Source: Leadbetterella byssophila DSM 17132 (GTDB taxonomy: Bacteria > Bacteroidota > Bacteroidia > Cytophagales > Spirosomataceae). Taken from it: a stretch of 64,000 nt of DNA. The DNA is taken from positions 186,001-250,000 of the forward strand of contig NC_014655.1 in NCBI RefSeq assembly GCF_000166395.1, in the 5' to 3' direction. The translations under genes were made by a program, and so were the position numbers. The notes under the pieces are model-generated. The model searched no databases. It worked only from the letters and a program-made list of their open reading frames with translations, and was not told the DNA's origin. Positions within the stretch are counted from its first letter, which is position 1, and each line of letters begins with the position of its first letter. This document shows, one piece after another, positions 36,924 through 44,916 of the stretch.

Positions 36924-37934
36924 TTATGAAACCCTGATTACTATTTTCCCGAACGCACCACGATCAAGGTGTTCATAAGCTTTAACTGCATCCTCAAAGT
37001 TATATATAGTGTCTATCACGGGTTTAATGTGATGCTGTGCAAAGGCTTTATTCATTTCTTCAAACGCCGCTCTGTGCCCAACAGCAATACCTTGAATATT
37101 GGTTTGTCGGAATATCACAGGCATCAGATCAAGGTTGGTCTTCTGTCCGGTCAGGAAACCGATAAGTGAGATATGGCCGCCAACTCTTGTGGCCAGAACA
37201 GAATGATTGAGACCTTCACCGCCTACAACTTCGAGTAAATGGTCAGCCCCCTGTCCATTGGTCAGTTTGGTAACCTCAGCCGCCCAATCTGCTGTTTTTA
37301 CATAATTGATAATTTCCTGTGCTCCAAGTTCACGTGCTTTAATTCCTTTTTGATCACTGCTGGTAGTCACAATTACCTTTGCGCCCAAAGCATTGGCTAT
37401 TTGTATCCCGAAAATTGATACGCCTCCAGTACCTTGTATCAGTACTGTTTCTCCGGCCTTCAGATTACCATATGTTACGAGTGAAAACCATGCAGTCAAT
37501 GCCGCAATAGGAAGTGTAGACGCCTCCTCATCTGTCAGGTATGATGGAACATTGACCGCAGATTCTTCGTGGATAAGCATATACTGAGCCAATCCACCCG
37601 GCAGGGGGGCACCAAAGCAGAAATCGGGTTCATTAGGTGCGGGTTGTCCGTCAATCCACTTTGAATATAAGTGAGAGGTGACTCTATCTCCAACCTTGAA
37701 ACGGGTTACATTTGCCCCAATTTCTACCACGGTTCCTGCTGCATCTGATACAGGGATTAGTGGTTTAGGAATCATTTCCGGTTCATAAATGCCATCTACG
37801 ATTGCCTTATCTCTAAAATTAAGAGAAACCGCGCCTACTTTAATTAAGATATCATTAGGTCCCGGTGTTGGAACTGCTACCTCATCAAGTGTCAGGTTCT
37901 CTAAACCGAAAGCATGTAATTGCCACGCTTTCAT
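36924..37934 (-). CDS. MDR-family alcohol dehydrogenase-like oxidoreductase
   Basis: A 336-residue NAD(P)-dependent MDR protein. The GroES-like N-terminal part ('NDILIKVGAVSLNFRDKAI') is followed by the Rossmann motif 'IQGTGGVSIFGIQIANALGA' near residues 165-184. The catalytic zinc Cys is replaced by Asn in 'SLNFRD', as in the zinc-independent group that includes crotonyl-CoA reductase-like and quinone reductase enzymes. The ATG at 37934 is preferred to 37955 because conserved sequence begins there. A palindrome 50-70 bases upstream may be its operator. Confidence 0.87.
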   Translation of the reverse strand: MKAWQLHAFGLENLTLDEVAVPTPGPNDILIKVGAVSLNFRDKAIVDGIYEPEMIPKPLIPVSDAAGTVVEIGANVTRFKVGDRVTSHLYSKWIDGQPAPNEPDFCFGAPLPGGLAQYMLIHEESAVNVPSYLTDEEASTLPIAALTAWFSLVTYGNLKAGETVLIQGTGGVSIFGIQIANALGAKVIVTTSSDQKGIKARELGAQEIINYVKTADWAAEVTKLTNGQGADHLLEVVGGEGLNHSVLATRVGGHISLIGFLTGQKTNLDLMPVIFRQTNIQGIAVGHRAAFEEMNKAFAQHHIKPVIDTIYNFEDAVKAYEHLDRGAFGKIVIRVS

Positions 37935-37982
37935 CGCTATTGATTTTTCTAACATAGTATTAAAATTTTAAAATGTATATCG

Positions 37983-38004
37983 ACCGTATGTCTCTACATA
38001 CAGT
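37983..38004. promoter_or_regulatory. Near-perfect 22-bp palindrome upstream of the 36924 gene
   Basis: GTATGT (37986-37991) and ACATAC (37996-38001) form a perfect inverted repeat around CTCT, and the outer AC/GT pair at 37983-37984 and 38003-38004 extends it with one mismatch. This is typical of a dimeric repressor operator, but no TetR- or MarR-type gene is nearby. Confidence 0.5.
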
Positions 38005-38051
38005 TACTTTTCTTGTTACTGGAGCAAAGCATCGTTTTTGTACCTTGATGT

Positions 38052-38957
38052 CTACAAATGGCTATTACGATAATGTTTGGGTGTGGAAGTCTCCGCCTTT
38101 TTGAAAAAATTAATAAAGTGAGGTAGTTCTTCAAATCCCAGACACCAGGAAATTTCAGAAATATTCCAGTCGGTATGTTGAAGTAAACTTCTGGCTTCCT
38201 GCATTATTCTTTCAGAAATAAATTGCGATGTAGTCTTTCCTGTCACTTTTTTTAATGAGCGGTTCAAATGGTTGACGTGTACAGAAAGATTGTCGGCAAA
38301 CTCAATGGGATGCCTTAACTTAATCTGTTGCCTTGGTGATTCTATTGGAAACTGACGTTCCAATAACTCTGTGAATAATGAAGTTATTCGCAAAGACGCA
38401 TTTGAATCGTCAACAGGATTACTTTTGATAGGGGTTAATTTTAGCGCAAGATGAATAAGCTCAAAAACCAATGCACGTATGGCGTCATATTTGTAAAAAT
38501 AATCTGATTCAATCTCTGCAATCATCTTTTTGAAGATAATACCGATCTGCTCTTCTTGTTCTTCATTTAGTTCAAACAAAGGAATGTTTCCGGGCTTAAA
38601 TACAGGATAATCGTTGATATTGCCGAAATGATTGAAAAAACCTTCTGTAAATACACAGAAATATCCCGTTTGCTCCTCATCCAGCAGTTCCCAGGAATAC
38701 GGGATGTTGGGATTTGAAAATAGAAGCGCACTATCCTTAAATTCTAAGCCTTTATCTGCATAAGAAAATTTTGTACGCCCCTTCAACAAGCTAATCTTAT
38801 AAAATCCTTTTCTGTTGTAAGGCTGACAATTGATCTTATTAGTTGGCGTGCTGTATATAGGGAAAACATTAAACTGACCGATCTCTCTTTGCAGGTGGTC
38901 GGGCATCCAGATTAATTTATCATCAAAAAACTGCTGTGCTTGTGTTACTCTTTCCAT
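38052..38957 (-). CDS. AraC-family transcriptional regulator
   Basis: A 301-residue AraC regulator. An N-terminal cupin-like domain (residues 30-140, 'FYKISLLKGRTKFSYADKGL') precedes the C-terminal double HTH ('FADNLSVHVNHLNRSLKKVTGKTTSQFISERI', 'ISEISWCLGFEELPHFINFFKKAETSTPKHYR' as key stretches). It is 17 bases after an SDR gene on the same strand, so both share the promoter upstream of 39676, where a tandem repeat is present. Autoregulation is likely. Confidence 0.88.
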   Translation of the reverse strand: MERVTQAQQFFDDKLIWMPDHLQREIGQFNVFPIYSTPTNKINCQPYNRKGFYKISLLKGRTKFSYADKGLEFKDSALLFSNPNIPYSWELLDEEQTGYFCVFTEGFFNHFGNINDYPVFKPGNIPLFELNEEQEEQIGIIFKKMIAEIESDYFYKYDAIRALVFELIHLALKLTPIKSNPVDDSNASLRITSLFTELLERQFPIESPRQQIKLRHPIEFADNLSVHVNHLNRSLKKVTGKTTSQFISERIMQEARSLLQHTDWNISEISWCLGFEELPHFINFFKKAETSTPKHYRNSHL

Positions 38958-38974
38958 AAATCTTATCTTTTAAG

Positions 38975-39676
38975 TTACCAGGGGTTAGTAGCCCATACAG
39001 ATGCATCAGGAATAAATCCTATGTCACTCATGCTTAACATATTCACAATTAAATGCGCAATCTCTTTCGGTTTGAGCTTATTGGCTTCATTTGTTATTTC
39101 CCGGCCTTCTTTAATTAGAAAATCAGTGATTACCTCACTTGGATTAATCTGCATGACCCTTACATTGTATGGTCTTAACTCAGCTCGCCAGCATTCTGTT
39201 AGGCCGGATACCGCAAATTTGCTTGCTACATAAGAAGACCCATTTGCATATCCGCGAAGTGAAGCTGTAGAGCCAATATTGATTATGTTTCCATACCGTT
39301 TCTCCATAAAATGCTTTGCAGCTTCTCTTCCAGACAGAAAAAGCCCTCGAACATTTACTTCCCAAACTTTCTGAAAATCTTCTACTGTAGTTTCTACGAG
39401 CGAAGCAAATTTTCCTATTCCCGCATTGTTGATTAATACATTTACCGTTCCCATCGTCTCTTTGGCATAATCAAATAAGGCTACTACCTCTTCCTCTATC
39501 ATTACGTTAGCTTTGAGACCATACACGCCAAGCTCTTTAGACGCTTTATCTACTTTAAACTCGTTTGTGCCACAAATCACTACTTCAGCTCCCAGCTCGT
39601 TTAAAACCTTTGCGGCTTCATATCCAATACCGCTTGTTCCACCTGTAACAACAGCCTTAACATTGTTTAATTCCAT
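38975..39676 (-). CDS. Short-chain dehydrogenase/reductase
   Basis: A 233-residue SDR. 'VTGGTSGIGYEA' (residues 10-21), 'NNAGIG' near 86-91 and 'YVASK' near 149-153 are present. Its C-terminus is short compared with classical SDRs. It is the first gene of an SDR-araC operon with an AraC-type tandem repeat 48-83 bases upstream. Substrate unknown. Confidence 0.9.
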   Translation of the reverse strand: MELNNVKAVVTGGTSGIGYEAAKVLNELGAEVVICGTNEFKVDKASKELGVYGLKANVMIEEEVVALFDYAKETMGTVNVLINNAGIGKFASLVETTVEDFQKVWEVNVRGLFLSGREAAKHFMEKRYGNIINIGSTASLRGYANGSSYVASKFAVSGLTECWRAELRPYNVRVMQINPSEVITDFLIKEGREITNEANKLKPKEIAHLIVNMLSMSDIGFIPDASVWATNPW

Positions 39677-39981
39677 AACAACTTGTTTTTTACAAAATTA
39701 CGGACATCGATATCGAGAGTGTTGCGAAAATCAAATGCTTTGATGCAAAAATCAAACACTAGGGATAGATGCTCATTTATCTCATATCTCGAAACAGATG
39801 CAACTATCACTTCATCAAAATGAGTTCATGTTTTATTTTTGCAGTTTTTGAATTGATTAATGCATCTTGTCGTAGAATAAAACAAGGTAGCTTCGCTAGA
39901 TGATCAATAGTTATCTTCTATGAGAACACGAATAACTATAGCGATTTGAGATCGTATTCGATATCTTATTTCTAGTAAGCC
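39677..39981. other. Regulatory intergenic region between the last SDR and second rteC
   Basis: This 305-base gap between divergent genes has no coding sequence I can support. It contains the tandem AraC-type repeat near the SDR side and, closer to rteC, a perfect 8-bp inverted repeat, ATAGTTAT (39907-39914) and ATAACTAT (39932-39939). The latter may control the second rteC. Confidence 0.5.
39724..39759. promoter_or_regulatory. Tandem AraC-type operator with 21-bp period
   Basis: GCGAAAATCAAATGC (39724-39738) and GCAAAAATCAAACAC (39745-39759) match at 12 of 15 positions, spaced exactly 21 bases, two helical turns. The site lies upstream of the SDR-araC operon that starts at 39676, so binding by the AraC product encoded at 38052 is likely. 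Confidence 0.55.
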
Positions 39982-40821
39982 TTGAAAAATTCACTAAAAA
40001 AAATATTAGCCGATACTGAAAATAAATTACTGGCAATTCACACACAGAATGAGAATGCAGTTAATGTATCTGTTTTATCAATTGAAATAATTACTCAGTC
40101 TCTGATTGAACTCAAGCAATTCGTAATTAATCATGGATTCCGTTCAGAAATAGAAGAGATCAACTTCTTTAAAAATGTAAAACCGTCTTTAGTATCCAAG
40201 TTTATATATTATAACACAATTCTCCATTTTGAAGCAAAAAAGGATAAGCTCACAAATAAATGTTTCAAAAAAAGTCTTCAAAAGGAATTAAAAAGGATTA
40301 AACATTTTTCTATCGATAATTGGGAATTTTATAAATATTACAAAATGAATGATACATTTTATGATAAAGAATATTTCCTTCGGGAAAGCCATAAAGCTGA
40401 CTTTATCTTTTTTGACCATTTTTTTGAAATTGATCAATCATTTTCAACAACTCATGACTACAAAATTTCGAGAATAATTGCAAATGACTTAATTCAGGTC
40501 TATTTGACAGATCAAATACTACGTCTAAAACAATCATCACTGAAAGACAGTGTAGTGGAACAACTAAATTTAGATTGGACAGAAAGCAAAGCGGCATTAA
40601 TTGAGTTAATTTATGCGTTACATTCTCGATCCGTTTTCAATAATGGAAACATTGAGATTAAATGGATAGCCAAATCATTTGAAAAGATGCTAAATATAGA
40701 ACTCGGAGATTTGTATCATACATATTTAGAGATAAGGAATAGGAAAATTAATCAAACCAAATTTCTTGACACATTGAAATATAGTTTGATCAAAAAAATG
40801 GAAGAGCAGGATGAAAAATGA
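39982..40821 (+). CDS. RteC-family regulator (copy 2, divergent)
   Basis: A 279-residue RteC homologue. It shares the family order with copy 1: 'EEINFFKNVKPSLVSKFIYYNTILHFE' in the first half, 'ESKAALIELIYALHSRSVFNNG' and 'IEIKWIAKSFEKML' in the second. It is full length but clearly divergent from copy 1 and richer in A and T. The TTG at 39982 is the only start that aligns its N-terminus with copy 1; an in-frame stop lies just upstream. It faces away from the island and has no excision genes next to it, so it may be a relic of a second or older element. Confidence 0.82.
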   Translation: MKNSLKKILADTENKLLAIHTQNENAVNVSVLSIEIITQSLIELKQFVINHGFRSEIEEINFFKNVKPSLVSKFIYYNTILHFEAKKDKLTNKCFKKSLQKELKRIKHFSIDNWEFYKYYKMNDTFYDKEYFLRESHKADFIFFDHFFEIDQSFSTTHDYKISRIIANDLIQVYLTDQILRLKQSSLKDSVVEQLNLDWTESKAALIELIYALHSRSVFNNGNIEIKWIAKSFEKMLNIELGDLYHTYLEIRNRKINQTKFLDTLKYSLIKKMEEQDEK

Positions 40822-40852
40822 TATAACCCAAATAACCTTGACGTATTTTTTT

Positions 40853-40860
40853 TATATTTG
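40853..40860 (+). promoter_or_regulatory. -7 box (TATATTTG) for a broken gene
   Basis: TATATTTG matches TAnnTTTG exactly. A TTG at 40838-40840 lies only 12 bases upstream, shorter than normal. It would give a short leader to the ATG at 40890. Confidence 0.45.
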
Positions 40861-40889
40861 CTCTTGATTTACAAGGCAATCTAGTAAAA

Positions 40890-40961
40890 ATGAATGCAGT
40901 AAGCACCATTACCAAATCGTTACCTGTACCGATTGTCGCCCTCATAAACTACTCTATATAA
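40890..40961 (+). pseudogene. 5' fragment of an interrupted gene (23 codons)
   Basis: An ATG behind a good -7 box opens a frame of 23 codons ('MNAVSTITKSLPVP' then 'IVALINYSI') that stops where the IS3-family remnant begins. It looks like the first codons of a gene whose body was lost when the insertion sequence arrived or when a deletion next to it occurred. The original product is not recognisable. Confidence 0.4.
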
Positions 40962-41315
40962 GTTGTTTTAGCTTTTTCTAACGTTTTTTCATAAAAAACG
41001 TCTTGCAGCATCTGCTTATCCAGGCTCAGATCCGCAACCAACTTTTTTAATTGAGCATTCTCCTCTTTAAGCTGCCGGAGACGCCGCAGTTCAGCTACCC
41101 CTAAGCCACCACATTTCTTCCAGTTGTAGAAAGTGGCTCCCATTTTGCGGCACACTTCCTCGACGCGTGTACCGGTCTCGGCCTGCTTGATGGCAAAGGC
41201 GATCTGCGCTTCGGTAAACTTTGATTTTTTTCATGGATATTCCTCCCGTTTAAAATTAGTAATTCATAAACGAATTCTCAATTTTTAACTGCTCCAGTTT
41301 TAAGGGGAGAGGTCA
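40949..41315 (-). mobile_element. Degenerate IS3-family remnant (orfA part and one terminal end)
   Basis: On the - strand the orfA-like sequence reads 'FTEAQIAFAIKQAETGTRVE' then 'EVCRKMG', 'ATFYNWKK' and 'LRRLRQLKEENAQLKKLVADL', ending in 'LDKQMLQDV', typical of IS3-family (IS407-like) OrfA. The initiating ATG (41232-41234) is out of frame because of a 7-base A-run, and small gaps occur around 'MGATFYNWKKCGG'. orfB is missing. The sequence TGACCTCTCCCCTTAAAACT, ending at 41315, looks like a terminal inverted repeat of this family, about 80 bases from the orfA start. The element is dead. Confidence 0.75.
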
Positions 41316-41562
41316 GTATTGTAAATACCTCTTAGCGAGTGTTGTATGGATAATGGTAGAGGTGTTTTACCTAGATGTTTATTGGAATTGCCTTTTGTTT
41401 ATATCCCGTTTTTGAAGTAAAAATTCATAGACTAATCCCAAGTTTTAATCATGTGAGGTGCTGGATTGTTGGGAAGATTTGAAAGGGAAATGAGTAGGAT
41501 TTTAAGGGTGGAGGTGAATATTTTTTAATAGAGGAAGTTTTTTTTAACAGCAGTTTGGCCTT

Positions 41563-41593
41563 AAAAAAAATCCCCCAATTAGCTTTGGGGGAT
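41563..41593 (-). terminator. Rho-independent terminator after the S9 peptidase
   Basis: A perfect 9-bp stem, ATCCCCCAA (41570-41578) and TTGGGGGAT (41585-41593), is followed on the - strand by eight T. It ends the peptidase transcript. The 41316-41562 stretch before it holds no gene I can support. Confidence 0.9.
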
Positions 41594-41613
41594 CTGTATT
41601 TACCATCTAGTTA

Positions 41614-43824
41614 TTACTTCCAGGTAGGAGGGGTTTGCCCAAGTAGATGCCTAACAAAAAAGTCCCGGCGCTTCTGCTCCCCATATTTACCTCCCGCCGT
41701 GTGTCCCTGCCCGGGCAGAAGTACAAAGTCGTGATCTTTGTTGGCCTTGATCAGGGCGTCAACCAACTGGTAGGTGGATGCTGGATCAACGTTGTCGTCT
41801 ACTTCTCCTACCATCAGGAGCAGTTTGCCTTCCAACTTATGCGCGTTCACCACATTAGAACACTCTTCGTAATGCGGGCCAATAGGATAGCCCATCCACT
41901 GCTCGTTCCACCAGATCTTGTCCATACGGTTATCGTGGCAACCGCAAGAGGATACCGCTACCTTATAGAATTCTGGATGGAAGATCAAGGCTCCGGCTGC
42001 GTTTTGGCCTCCTGCTGAGGTACCATATATGCCTACCCTGGAAATGTCCATGGCCGGGTATTTCTTCGCTGCCGCCTTTATCCAGGCTATACGATCCGGG
42101 AAACCCGCATCTTTCAAGTTCTTCCAAGCTACATCATGAAAGGCCTTGGATCTGTTTGAAGTTCCCATGCCGTCTATTTGGACCACTATAAAACCCAGTT
42201 CCGCTAATTCCCCCATCCATGAGGGATTTGAACTGAAGCTCTTCGGTACAAAGGAACTATGAGGGCCGGCATAAATGTTTTCTATTATAGGGTATTTTTT
42301 TTTCGGATCGTAATGCGTAGGGAAGGTGATAATGCCCCAGATATCGGTTTTCCCATCTCTTCCTTTTGCTGTAAACACTTCTGATGGTCTCCATCCTGCT
42401 TTTTTCAATTCTGAAATGTCTGCTTTCTCTAGCTCCATGATGACCTTACCTGTGGCAGTTTCGCGCAAAACCGTGATCTGAGGAAGATCTATTCTCGAGT
42501 AAGTATCTACAAGCAGGCTGTGATCCTTATTAAAAAAGGCTTTGTGGTTAGCAGATTCAGGAGTAAGATCTACTAGTCCAGAGCCATCAAGATTTACCTT
42601 ATAATAGTGGATAAGATAAGGGTCTGTATCTTTGCCACTGCCTTCGAAGATGATATACCTTTCCTTTTCATTGACATGCACTACACGTCGTACCACCCAT
42701 TCACCTTTGGTGATCTGGTTTTTGACTTGTCCGCTGGCCCTGTCATACAGATAAAGGTGGTTCCATCCGTCTCTTTCGGAAGCCCAGATGATTTCATTCT
42801 CTAGGTCGTAACGGTATTTCTTACCACTATAATCAATGAAAGTAGGGCTTTCTTCAGTGATCAGTGCACGGGTCAGGCCGGTCTCTGCATGAAGTTCAAA
42901 GACTTGGTATTTTTGGTGACCTCTTTGATTGTATTCAAAGGTGAAGGCTTTGCTGTCTTTCGTCCATTTTGGTCGTGAAAGGCTGTATTGATTAAGTACT
43001 AGATCATAAGGCACGGAGTAAGATTTACCCGTTTCTATGTTAAAAAGTACAGGCTGGTGCTGAGGCAGTGCATCTCCTGGCTTAGGATAGTTACGGGTAT
43101 GCAATATGGGTTGAAGTTGAGTTGCAGGTGAAGACTCTATGAAGTACAATGTGCGGTTTTCTACCTTTCTCACTTTGGTGGCAGCCAGCTTTTTAGCATC
43201 CGGTGACCAAACCAAAAAGGCGGAATAGTATTCTCCAGGTGCACCATCAAAGGAAAGTTGTTGCAATTGTTGAGGCTGTCCGTTAGGGTGTACGTACACA
43301 TTGTTATTTCTGATCAATGCTACGTATTGGCTATCAGGAGAGTAGACGGGTGCTCCCTGGCTGTCGTCGTACCTATTGTTCCAATAGCTTTGAGGGCCTC
43401 TGGACGGTATCTGTCCTTTGTCCGTCAAGTGACCTGTATCGTTGGTATATTCCCATTTCTTCCCGAAGGCTTCAAAGGAGATGAAATCCGGATTTTTGAT
43501 GATTTGGAGGTTAGAGAGCGGTAGAGAATCTGCTTTTACCTTTTGTCCCGTGGCTTTGCTCAGCATGTGTGCTAAAAACTGGTGATCAAAGAGGGTTCTT
43601 TTGCTCTTTTGTTTGGTGTCTACTCTTAGGTATTCTTTACCATTAGGGGTTTGTTGCACATACCAGAACAAGTCTTCGTTCCAAGTGATGTTTTGAGGAG
43701 AGTAGAAGACCTTGTCCTTTATTAGGTTAGGGTATTCGGCTGCTTTTTGGTAATAATGGGCCATAGTTTGCCCCTGCACTGTCCAGTAGGATAGTGCCAG
43801 CATGATCACGAAGAGTCTTTTCAT
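41614..43824 (-). CDS. Exported DPP-IV-like S9 family peptidase
   Basis: A 736-residue serine peptidase with a signal peptide ('MKRLFVIMLALSYWTVQGQ'). A DPP-IV-type beta-propeller (residues 90-490) precedes an alpha/beta-hydrolase domain. The nucleophile is in 'YGTSAGG' near residue 603, the acid in 'VGEVDDNVDP' and the His in 'GQGHTAGG'. It should cleave dipeptides from peptide N-termini in the periplasm. Its start overlaps the end of the upstream AraC gene by 4 bases, so they are translated together and that regulator is its likely controller. Confidence 0.9.
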   Translation of the reverse strand: MKRLFVIMLALSYWTVQGQTMAHYYQKAAEYPNLIKDKVFYSPQNITWNEDLFWYVQQTPNGKEYLRVDTKQKSKRTLFDHQFLAHMLSKATGQKVKADSLPLSNLQIIKNPDFISFEAFGKKWEYTNDTGHLTDKGQIPSRGPQSYWNNRYDDSQGAPVYSPDSQYVALIRNNNVYVHPNGQPQQLQQLSFDGAPGEYYSAFLVWSPDAKKLAATKVRKVENRTLYFIESSPATQLQPILHTRNYPKPGDALPQHQPVLFNIETGKSYSVPYDLVLNQYSLSRPKWTKDSKAFTFEYNQRGHQKYQVFELHAETGLTRALITEESPTFIDYSGKKYRYDLENEIIWASERDGWNHLYLYDRASGQVKNQITKGEWVVRRVVHVNEKERYIIFEGSGKDTDPYLIHYYKVNLDGSGLVDLTPESANHKAFFNKDHSLLVDTYSRIDLPQITVLRETATGKVIMELEKADISELKKAGWRPSEVFTAKGRDGKTDIWGIITFPTHYDPKKKYPIIENIYAGPHSSFVPKSFSSNPSWMGELAELGFIVVQIDGMGTSNRSKAFHDVAWKNLKDAGFPDRIAWIKAAAKKYPAMDISRVGIYGTSAGGQNAAGALIFHPEFYKVAVSSCGCHDNRMDKIWWNEQWMGYPIGPHYEECSNVVNAHKLEGKLLLMVGEVDDNVDPASTYQLVDALIKANKDHDFVLLPGQGHTAGGKYGEQKRRDFFVRHLLGQTPPTWK

Positions 43825-44687
43825 GATACGTTTTTAAGGTATTTGGTTAGGTAATCTTTAGGCGAAGTTCCCGCTACGTTTTTAAATACGCGGTTGAAGT
43901 TAGCTATGCTATTGAAACCGCAACTGTAGGCTACACTTGAGATGTTATCAAATTTACCACTGGTTAGATTCTTGCAAGCTTCTGTCACGCGAAGTTCGTT
44001 TAAGAAGGTCACAAAGGTTACACCAGTGTGTTTTTTGAAATATCTGCAGAACGCTTGAGGGGTCAGGTGGGCTGCTGCTGCCACATCATCAAGCGTGAGT
44101 GGGTTTTTGTAATTCTTGAGAACGTAATTGTAGATTTTGCCCATTCTCAAACCTTCTCCCTCTGAAATGATCTCGTTGTTCAACGGGGCCAATTGCACAG
44201 GCTTTGGTTCCATCTTACAAAAGGCACGTAGGAGATGTAAGAAATGAATGATCTGATCCGTGTGCGTTGCCTTTTGGATCTTAAGCATCCTCTTCGAGAT
44301 ATGGGCTACATGTTCGTGAGGGACTTTAAATCCACCTCTGTATTCCTTTATGAAGCCATGGAAGGGTCTGAGTTCAGGAAGATTCAAAAGGGCATTGAGA
44401 GATCCGTCCGGATCATAAAAGACAGAAAGGGTATGAATACCTTCTTCGGGTTCTCCGGAGTTTGATCTGAAAACGTGCGACTGTTGAGGAGCAATCAAGA
44501 AGATATCTCCATCTGTAAAATCATGGAAGTTATTATCTACTATTAATGTTCCGCTCCCTTTTCTTACCCAGATCAGTTGAGCCTCTTTATGTCTATGAAG
44601 ATAAGGATAGAAATGAGGTATTCTATCTTCTTGGACAAGAACTGATTTATCAGGTGTAACCGGGATGGTAAACTGTAAAGGTTTCAT
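43821..44687 (-). CDS. AraC-family transcriptional regulator
   Basis: A 288-residue regulator with an N-terminal cupin ('FYPYLHRHKEAQLIWVRKGSG', 'DGDIFLIAPQQSHVFRS') and a C-terminal double HTH ('AAAAHLTPQAFCRYFKKHTGVTFVTFLNELRV', 'SVAYSCGFNSIANFNRVFKNVAGTSPKDY' as key stretches). It is the first gene of the araC-peptidase operon. Repeated GTTAAAA motifs 21 bases apart lie about 90-110 bases upstream. Confidence 0.88.
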   Translation of the reverse strand: MKPLQFTIPVTPDKSVLVQEDRIPHFYPYLHRHKEAQLIWVRKGSGTLIVDNNFHDFTDGDIFLIAPQQSHVFRSNSGEPEEGIHTLSVFYDPDGSLNALLNLPELRPFHGFIKEYRGGFKVPHEHVAHISKRMLKIQKATHTDQIIHFLHLLRAFCKMEPKPVQLAPLNNEIISEGEGLRMGKIYNYVLKNYKNPLTLDDVAAAAHLTPQAFCRYFKKHTGVTFVTFLNELRVTEACKNLTSGKFDNISSVAYSCGFNSIANFNRVFKNVAGTSPKDYLTKYLKNVS

Positions 44688-44772
44688 GTTCTTCTATAGT
44701 TAACTACTGAGGATCAAATCTTTACTAAATTTAGCGTATTTTAACATACTTTCAAAATATTGACCCGTGTTT

Positions 44773-44808
44773 GGTTAAAATATGAGCAGTTTTAGTTAAA
44801 AAGAATGC
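44773..44808. promoter_or_regulatory. GTTAAAA direct repeats upstream of the AraC gene
   Basis: GTTAAAA occurs at 44774-44780 and 44795-44801, exactly 21 bases apart, with a looser GTTAAAT at 44818. The period fits an AraC-type operator. Autoregulation is inferred. Confidence 0.4.
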
Positions 44809-44916
44809 TTATTATACGTTAAATTGTGTAAAATTAACGCAAATCTGCTAAAAGATAGTCTATGGAAAGGACTCTGAGCCTAAGAAAATTATAGAAGAGG
44901 CAGGATAAAATCCTGC

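Noticed and set aside
40967-41020. A palindrome (ACGTTTTTT / AAAAAACGT) inside the IS remnant as a terminator
   Set aside because: It lies within degenerate orfA coding sequence, and no transcript needing termination is supported there.
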